Of a DNA stretch of 64,000 bases, positions 25,201-34,200 are shown one piece after another. The translations under genes and the position numbers were made by a program. The DNA is taken from NCBI GenBank assembly GCA_013398275.1, contig VZSE01015530.1, positions 160,417 to 224,416 on the forward strand. The letters are read 5' to 3'. Every line of letters begins with the position of its first letter. Position 1 is the first letter of the stretch. Under the pieces are notes generated by a model. The model searched no databases and was not told where the DNA came from. It worked only from the letters and a program-made list of their open reading frames with translations. Source of the DNA: Promerops cafer. Taxonomy: Eukaryota > Chordata > Aves > Passeriformes > Nectariniidae.

Positions 25201-28200
25201 ACCTGCAGTGCTGCATCAGCTCTGGGGTCCCAGCACAGGAAGGACATGGACCTGTTGGAGAGAGTCCAAGGGAGGCTACCAGCTTGATTAGAGGGGTGGA
25301 GCACCTTATCTGTGAAGAAAGGCTGAGAAAACTGGGTTTATTCAGCCTGGAAAAGAGACCTACTTGTGGCCTTTCTAATACCTGAAAGGGGCCTAGAAGA
25401 AAGATGGAAAGGGATGTTTTAGAAGAGTGTAATGCAGCAGGACAGCAGGGAATGCCTTCAAACTGAGAGTAGGTTTAGATTGGATATTAGGAAAAATTCT
25501 TTTCTGTGAGGGTGGTGAGGCACTGGAACAGGTTACCCAGAGAAGCTGTGGATGTCCCATCCCTGGAAGGGTTCAAGGCCAGGTTGGATGGGCTCTGAGC
25601 AACCTGGTCTAGTGAAAGATGTTCCTGTTCATGGGAGGGGGGTTGGAACTAGATAATCTTTAAAGTCCCTTCCAACCCAAACCATTCTCTGATTTGAAGA
25701 AAATTCTCACCATTCCATAGAAGAGGTTATTTAAGAGAGGGCAATTCCATTTCCCGTTTTCCTGTCTCTCTTGAAGAGTTTGTATTCATATATAGCACCA
25801 CATCTTCATTATTCTAATTGTGTTACAGTTTTGTGATTTCATGTGAACCTTAAGTTCTTAATCAGTCTGCTTCCTGTAATAGTGATTGGTACACTTTGTT
25901 AATGGCAAAGAAAGAGGCAAAATATTTTAATGATCTGCTAGAAACTTAACTGTGAAATCAGTCATGTGGCATTTTCTCTTTGGCACATTCCTGATACAAT
26001 AATTAAAATCTTACTTTGTTTGCAGGCTAGCAAACCTGAAAAAGTGTTGCCTGTCAATTCTCTGAAGCTTTATCTTGGAGTGAAAAAGAAAATGAAGCCA
26101 CCAACAAAGTAAGAATAGAAAAGAAAATAAACACTGTGTAAAAAGTGTTGTAGTATCATCAATAAAAGGTAGCATAGAACATTGTGGAACAAGGAAAAGT
26201 CAAGAAGCCTATAGCAGTATGCTGACTTAAATTATCTCCTGTAATATTATTTGTTCTGTTCCTATATCTGTTTTCATGTTCCATGTTAGCTAATCTGTGC
26301 TAGGAAATTACTTTATTGATTGGCTTTTCGTAATCTAAAATGCATTTATTATGTCTTGTGGGTATGGTTGCTCGTAGCTCACTTAGTTTTGTGGTATATG
26401 TCCTGCATGTCATTGGTGGACACACTTTCCTTGCACCAAGTAAAAAGAGAGAAGAGAAAACCAGCTAGTCATGGCCCTTATGGCAGTTCCTGTTGTTCGG
26501 CAGAGGATTTTCCTTTTTCAAGATCTTTGTTATTTTGATATTTCTGCTAGCTGAAGACTACAGTGCCCTTTACAAACATCAGTGACTATCTCTCTGGAAA
26601 AGAGCAGTGAAAAATGACACCTGTTTTTCTCAGATGTTTCCAGTTCTTGTTCGGTCAAAGCTGTGAGATACTGAGACAATGCACATAGGATCTTATCCCA
26701 GAGGGAGTCCAGGTTGGCTGTAGCCTTTAAACAGATCTGCTTGAACTTTTCCTTTACAGTTGGCAAATCAAAACACCCCAAAAAGGTCTGTGGATTTCAA
26801 AGCTTAGCCACGTTAAGAAAACGTTGGTGGCTTTTTTGTGGTTTTGGGTTTTGTTTTTTTTTTTTTTTAATTCAAGTGCAGAATGAGTAGGAGATTAGTC
26901 CAAAATAGCAGTAAAAAGATTATGTAAATGTGTCTTTGCAGGTTTCTTTTACCTTGAGATTTATTTTTAGTCTACTTTCAAAAGAAGAGCTTACCAAGTC
27001 TCTTCTGGATCTCCAGAAATGTCTGTTTGTTTCACCTCAGAAGCTTTATTGTGCATCCACTCCTTTTTTGTTTCCCTAGCAATTATTAAATCCCTATAAA
27101 ATCATGTGATTCCTTTTGTTTATAGTATAAGCAGTTCTTTTCTCTCTGTGACTTCCACACTGTAGTGAACTCTTTACCAGGCAGTTTCATTTCCAGCACC
27201 TTTTAGAAAGCACACCCACAGCAAAAATGAGGCAAGTAGTCAGCTGTCACCTGCAGTGCTTTGCTATAACCCTTTGTCTAGAACAGAAAGTTCATTAACT
27301 GTGAATCAATTGTGAGAAAATAAGCAAAATCCATCCTCAAACCCACAACTTTATTCTGGATTTGCAGTACAGATTTAGACTTTGCAACTTAATAGTATTT
27401 TTCCAAATTAAAAGGACTATATAAAGGTAATTAATCTCTGCAGTTTGAGGAATATGTGCCTGTTTATGGAACTAATTTTTGAAAATCTTCTTTCTTTCAG
27501 CTGGGGACTTGTAGTATTTTCTGAAAAACACCAGTGGTAGGTAAACATGAAGTGGACGCTTGGTTTAACTTCATGGTCTAATATTTGTTGCAATATTCAG
27601 TTGCAAAATAAGAATGTTTGAAAGCTAATGGACATTACTTTGCTTTCATGTTGCATTTTATTTTTGTTTTTTAAGTAAAGAAACTTTCTTAATTGGTATG
27701 TTTGGTTCATATTTTGGGGTTTAGTTGTCTGGCTTCCTTCTGTGACCAGAGGGCAAACAATAGTCATAAAGTTAGAATGATAGATTTTAATCCTGTGCAC
27801 ATGCTTACAATGAAGCACAGGCATTGTCTTCAAAGTCGGTTAAGTGATAATTTGAACTATTTATATATGCCTATTTTTTATAGGAGTGTTAATAATAAAT
27901 ATAAACAGCATGAATGAATGTAAGCACTATTTGAAGTAGTTTAGAAGCCTGTTCTTTAATATGATTAACTGTAACAGGAGTCTCCATTGTTTTTCATATT
28001 AATTATGTATTGTTTTCTAGGTATATATGTTGTGATGGACAAGATGTGCAGATGGAGTGGATGATCAGCATTTTTATGGCACAGGTACTAATCTGATCAA
28101 AAAATGTAACTTACTCTGCTGTTATGAAAATCCCACTAAATATGTGTATGTTATATATAAGGTTCAATGCTGAAGTTTCTGGAATACTTCATGCAATAAA

Positions 28201-31200
28201 AATGCTAAAAGATGTGTCTTGGTCCATGAAGACTATGAGTGCTTTGAGAGTTAGTAAGAACATTAGATTCTGCTGTGTTGTAGAGAAGCTTGGTAAAGAA
28301 AGACAATTATTTCCTTTGCAGAAAGGTCTTGTGGGTGAAATTCTGGCCGTTGACCTAAAGGGTGTGTCTGCGTGCCCCAATACCCGAGTGCTATTTCTCT
28401 GCTCACTAGTTTGGATGCTGCTAAAGTAGTCATGAAAGAAGGGTGTAATGTTTAAAAGCATAGTGGTGTGAACTAGCCCTGTTGAAGAGCTGTGCCAATA
28501 TGGCTTTATTTCTCTGGTATCCAGCTTAGTTAACACTGACAATTCATTGTGTTGGGTAGGCTTTGTCCTAAATTAAGTGCTTTTCTGCTTGCTACGAGAT
28601 TGTAAGGAGGGTATATGTTTGAGTGACATATAACACATCCTTGGAAATGGAGTTTAATATTTGCATTGGAGAAGTGGAAGTAAGCAAGATGGGAAGAATT
28701 CAGCCTGACAGGAGACTGGAACATGATTTAAGGTTTTAACAGGATTTTGTATCTCTGTCAGATTTTTCTTTTTCCCATGATATTCAAGGAGCTTTGCAGG
28801 ATATCACTGTGAATAAACATTGCTAGATTTATGATTACCTGAGAGCTTTGTGTTGCATAAAGTAGGCTGAGCACAAGACTGTTGAAATACAGACTTCTTA
28901 GTGGCTTTCTAAAACACAGTCTGACTTTCATGGATAGTATAATGCATGTCTTGAAAGTAAGACTTCCAAATTCTTGTCTTATTCAGCTCCCTTAACTGAA
29001 GTGACTATTGTTGTTTCTATGGAAACAGCTGGCATACATCTCATGGGAATAACATGAGCAGTGTCACAGCAAATAGGCTCAGAGGTTGTTGATATAGGAA
29101 ACTTAGAAGTAACTCATGCAAGCTTGGTAACTGTTGAAGTACTTTTGACATAAAACCACAATGAAGGACAGGATTAGGATTCTTGTCAGGCAGATGTAGA
29201 ATGTTCCTTTGACAATATAGATAAAAAACTGGGAGCCATTGCTCAATGTCCAGGATAATTTTTCCTAACAGAAAAAAAAAAATAAAAAATTCATATACAT
29301 TTTAAAAAAATTGCTATAAATTCATACTATTATTTTTAACACTTTATTCCAATGAATGAACAGTGCAATGAATTAGCAGTACTACACTGAAAGGGATTTT
29401 TGGTTTGGCTTGATTTTTTGTGGAAATAGTTGATTTTTTTTTTACTAGCATTCTGGTCATCAGTAAAGTTGTCAGTCTACAAACTACATGAGAAATGATG
29501 TGCTAATGATGCAGATTTAATGTGTTGTTCTTACTGCAGTCTACTACTTGGTTACATAGAAAATCTCCTTAAGAATGTAATGCCTCATATTGGTAAAGCT
29601 TGCTATTAGCTCTCTAAAAAGTCTTGTATCATACAGCAGCAGACAATTATTACCAAATTATCCCATTTCTAAACTAGAAAACTGTAAATGTCAACTGAGG
29701 GTATTTCTAGTTAGAATTTTCAAGTTGAGACCATCTTTAGGGAAGTCAGCTTGGTTTTTTACTGTGTATTTTGTCACTGTATTTGAACACACATGTTAGA
29801 AAGACTGCAGGCAGCGCATCTTTGCTAGTGGAATAACTTAGATTGTAAATTGAAAAAATACTGTAAAATTGGTTTTGAAGTGTTAAGACATTGACATTTA
29901 ATGATCTTGTGAAATTAAGAAGGACATAAACCAGTATTACTGTGCTCCTCAGTGCTTGAGCAGACTAAAGCTTTATTAGTAATTAATATCAGTAAGATAG
30001 TAGTACTATTGCTGTTTTTTTCCTGTTGTCTGATAATGTTTATTCCTGTAGTATAAATAGTTCAGAGTATATAAATAGCAAAGTGTAGGTACTGCTGTAG
30101 TCTAGTGACAAGAGTACTTTGATACAGGCAATCAAGTTAACCCAGAGGTTATTAATCTTCCATTTCAAGCTGGTACATACTAAATGTTTGAAGTAGGACC
30201 CATGTTTCTTTCAGTTCTATCCTGAAAAGCATGATTCTTGAACTCTATAATAGTTCTGTACAAAATCTCTTAAGAGCATGCATAGCATACAGTTGGAAGT
30301 AAATAATTGGTGGACACAATAGTATTTTTCCAGTTTCCTTGCCTTTGATCAGCTGGAGGCACATTATACTGCCATGGGGTGCAGTTAAACAGAGGGGTCA
30401 AAACTATGAATAAATACATTTTTTATGTGGCCTAATACGTTGCTAGTATTTCTGATCTACTTTCTCAGAGTTCTATTTTAAGAAATGTTACAGGCACAAA
30501 AGGGAAATCAGGCTGCTTAACTGACAGGGGTAGTTTCCTTAGGCTTGCTGGGAATTAAGGCAGACAGTTTTCTTCAGAAGCTGCTTAAAGTTTCTCCATC
30601 ATTTTCTGGATTGTGTTTGTTTGTTGTATCTTGATCCACAATAAACTGATTTTCGTTGGCAAGACCTGCTCTTTCAGATAATACTTTCTCATTTCATTGG
30701 AAGAAAATGCTCTTAATGGTCACTGGAGAGAATTCTTATCACAGACTTTTGCATCACCCTGGTCACACCATGTGTGAGAATTTTTAACTCCATCAAGATA
30801 TGAGTCTATAAAATACTTTTTCTAAATTTGGAACCAAGGCTTCCAACTTCTAGTCAGCCATCATGAGTCAATAATCACTGATTCTGATGGCTTTATAATG
30901 GTAATGCTGTTTCTACTTGCAGACCATCTGCAAGTATGATCATAGTTCCAGAACTGTTTTTTTAAATACAGTCTTGAAGAGACTTGCTTCATGGATTTGC
31001 AATCCTGGCTTGCCAGTTTCCTTCGAAGTAGTGCTGATTTAGCTGTAGGCCTTAGACATTCTCTTCAATCCACAGAATTTCATGTTGATGATTTTTCAGT
31101 AAAATAGTATCGAAATACCTTTTCCTCAAATCTTTCTGGTTTTCATTAACATTGCTTGATGAGTGTGAGCTCATGTGCTCAAATTTGAAATGTTCAGTAA

Positions 31201-34200
31201 GTAATTTATGGTTTTTTATTTCCCTTCTCTTCCCAATCTTGTTTTTCACTCAGAGTGAAACTTCACATTTTTCCCCAAAACTGACCTGTTTCAGTCAAGC
31301 TAAAGCAAACACTACTGTTGAAACCAGATCTGCATATTGGTAGATTGTGTTTTGGATAACACGTTATCATAGGTTAAGAAATTATTTCCTCTAAATTATT
31401 AATACAAATTTTCACAGAATTGCAGAAAGGACCTTTGGAAAGGACCTTTGAGATCATTGAGTCAAAGCTATGACCTAACACCACCTTGTCAACCAGACCA
31501 TGGAACTGAGTGACACACGTAGTCTTAAACACCTGCAGGGATGGTGACTGGTGACATTCCAATGTCTAATCGCGCTTTTTGGGAAGAAACTCATTCTAAT
31601 ATCCAACCTAAACCACCCCTGGTGCAGTTTAAGACTATTTCCTCTCATCCTGTTGCTGGTTGCCTGCGAGAAGTGGCCGATCCCCACCAGGCTACAGCCT
31701 CCTTTCAGGCAATTGTATAGACCAGTCAGTTCCCCCCGAGCCTCCTTTTCTCCAGGCTAAACACCCGCAGCTCCTTCAGCTGCTGCTCATAAGCCTTGTG
31801 CTCCAGACCCTTCCCCAGTGCCGTTGCCCTTCTCTGGACATGCTCCAGAACCTCAATGTCTTTCTGGTAGTGAGGGCCCCAGAACTGGACACTGTGGCCT
31901 CACCAGTGCCGGGCACAGGGGGAAAGATCACTGCCTTGGTCCTGCTGGCCACACCATAGTTGACACAGGCCAGGATACCATTGGCTTTCTTGGCCACCTG
32001 GGCACATCCTGGCTCATGTTCAGCAGCTCCCAGCCAGCACTTCCAGGTCCTTTTCCACTGGGCCACATTCCAGCCACTCTGCCCCAGCCTGTAGCACTGC
32101 ATGGGCTTGTTGTGACCCAAGTATTGTACCCTGCACTTTGGTCTTGAACCTCAACAAGAAACAAATTTTGAAACACTTGCACATTGAGGTAATTTTATCT
32201 TATTTCAGAAACTTTCGTTGGGACTTCTGAAAGCATGCTTCTGTGGAATTTTGAAATTGTGAAACAAGTCAATATGTATTTCGCATTTGATATTTTCTAA
32301 TTTTTGAGAATAATGAGAATAATATTAAGGAAGGAAGAAAGATGTTTGATACATGACAATTATGTAGAGACATTTTGGTTTTTTTTCACTCAACATTGTG
32401 CAGCACTTATGAAATAGTAACATAATTTTAAGCATCACAGTGTTTTTCCCTTTCTCCTACAAGAGTCAGGCATAGTATTGTGCAGTATATAGCTTTTTCC
32501 AAGGGAGTTTTACATACCAAAGAATTTTGTGTATTTATGAAATTCCACATGGAAAATAAGGAATAATTTTGTTCTTCAGCATGCAGATATATGGCCACCT
32601 GCTGGAAAAGCAAGAAAACAGTCCATTACTAAAAGTCCAAAGATCAGAGGCTTACCACTAATTCCCATTCATCAGGAGAAGAACACTTGTAAAATCAGAG
32701 GGAATACAGAAGTAAGTGGGGTTTAATCTTGATGTAGAACTTTTAACCTCAATGCTGTCGTAAGTAGTCCAGTAATAATGAACTCCCTAGAGCTGGATAA
32801 ATACAAAATGCAGATGCTCTTATTATCAATGCCTCTTCCAGTATTTTGTCATTAAAGGAAAATTTAGGACAATTTAATGTAAAAAAGCTATTGTAGTCTC
32901 AACTTACATAACCTCTCTGGCTGTTCAGTAAATCATAATGGACTTTTATTTGTGCTTGGTTTTTTTTTGAGTAGAGATTGTTCATTAGGAGTAAATAAGA
33001 CTTTTAGCTGGAAATATTATGCACATTATTACAGTACAGGTTTTTTTTTTTAATAAGATCCTTGGAAACTGTCCTGCATGCATATCTTACAATATCTTTT
33101 CTTTGGTCTAAAATAACTGCACAGTTTTGGTTATCTACTCTGTGAATATAATGGAAAAACTCAGATGGAACTAACTTTGATACATCTAAGTTGTACTATT
33201 ATTAGTCTCAAAGAAGAATAAGAGGCTTTAGTTACAACTCTTTGAATAGACTGAGCTTTGTTACTACTTTACATGCAGTAGTGATATATCTGAACCTTAT
33301 CATATTAGCTTGAGATTACCTTCTGGTATCCACATAGAGGTACTGATACCTGTGGGGAGAACTTACTTGCCTTACTTCCAGCTGAGATAAAGCAGTGGAG
33401 GCACTATTCTGCTTGGGAACAGTAGTGGTAACTAGCCTGACTGCAGCAGTGAATAACTGTAGAAACAACAGCTTGGTCCTTCGACTGCAGCAGCATCATT
33501 TCTTGCACATTTTAGAACATTTTGAAAGGAAGAGTTAATATGGGGTGTGTTATCACCACTAACAGAGATGGTGGTTCAGGTACAGAGTGGTAAAGTTGAC
33601 TTTTTCCATAGTAAACCAAAAGCAAAAGGCATAGTGCTTTATGTAAAAGACAACTCCGTCTTGTGTGACGCTTTCTTCCAAAAAGAATTTCTGCTCTGCC
33701 TAACTACAAGAGTATAAAACCATGTGAATATAACTATTTTGTAATTTGTTTACAAGTATTTTGTTTAATTTGTCCTTTTTAACCTTCTCTCAAAAAGTAT
33801 TTTTGCGATTTTTTAAGAAATTCTTTCTGATGCTTTTATTTTCAAACTTCTTGGATGAAAGTAAATCATAGGTCTTGTCAGTCAAAAAACTTCATAAGCC
33901 TTAGGTGTGTCTCTTACTTGTTCTTTATGCAAGTACACTTGAAACCTCTAGTACATTCTTTGAGATGGCTACAAATTCAGACATTCTAGGATAAAAGTTT
34001 TATTGGATTTTGAGCTTCATGATTAAAAAACCTTAATGCCTTATGGTACTGTATGTTTGGGGGTTTTTGTGGGTAATTTGATTTATTAGGGAGGACTCTA
34101 ATGTTTTGTACACTGCAACTTTGGGGACGTCGGCATTTAAACTTAAAATCAGAAATCCACAGTCTTCATTATTTATGCCATGACTAGATCTAGAGAATTT

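Larger units (their letters stand above)
21496..26025 (+). other. ARAP2 intron (4.5 kb) with head-to-head CR1 elements and a tRNA-Arg chimera
   Basis: Contains an old minus-strand CR1 (23540-24410), the tRNA-Arg-like segment (24418-24474) and the plus-strand CR1 (24475-25697). The parts 21496-23540 and 25700-26025 look unique. Confidence 0.85.

Noticed and set aside
31660..32182. Several overlapping open frames of 80-114 codons on both strands
   Set aside because: All lie in the inverted CR1 copy. They are by-products of GC-rich repeat DNA.
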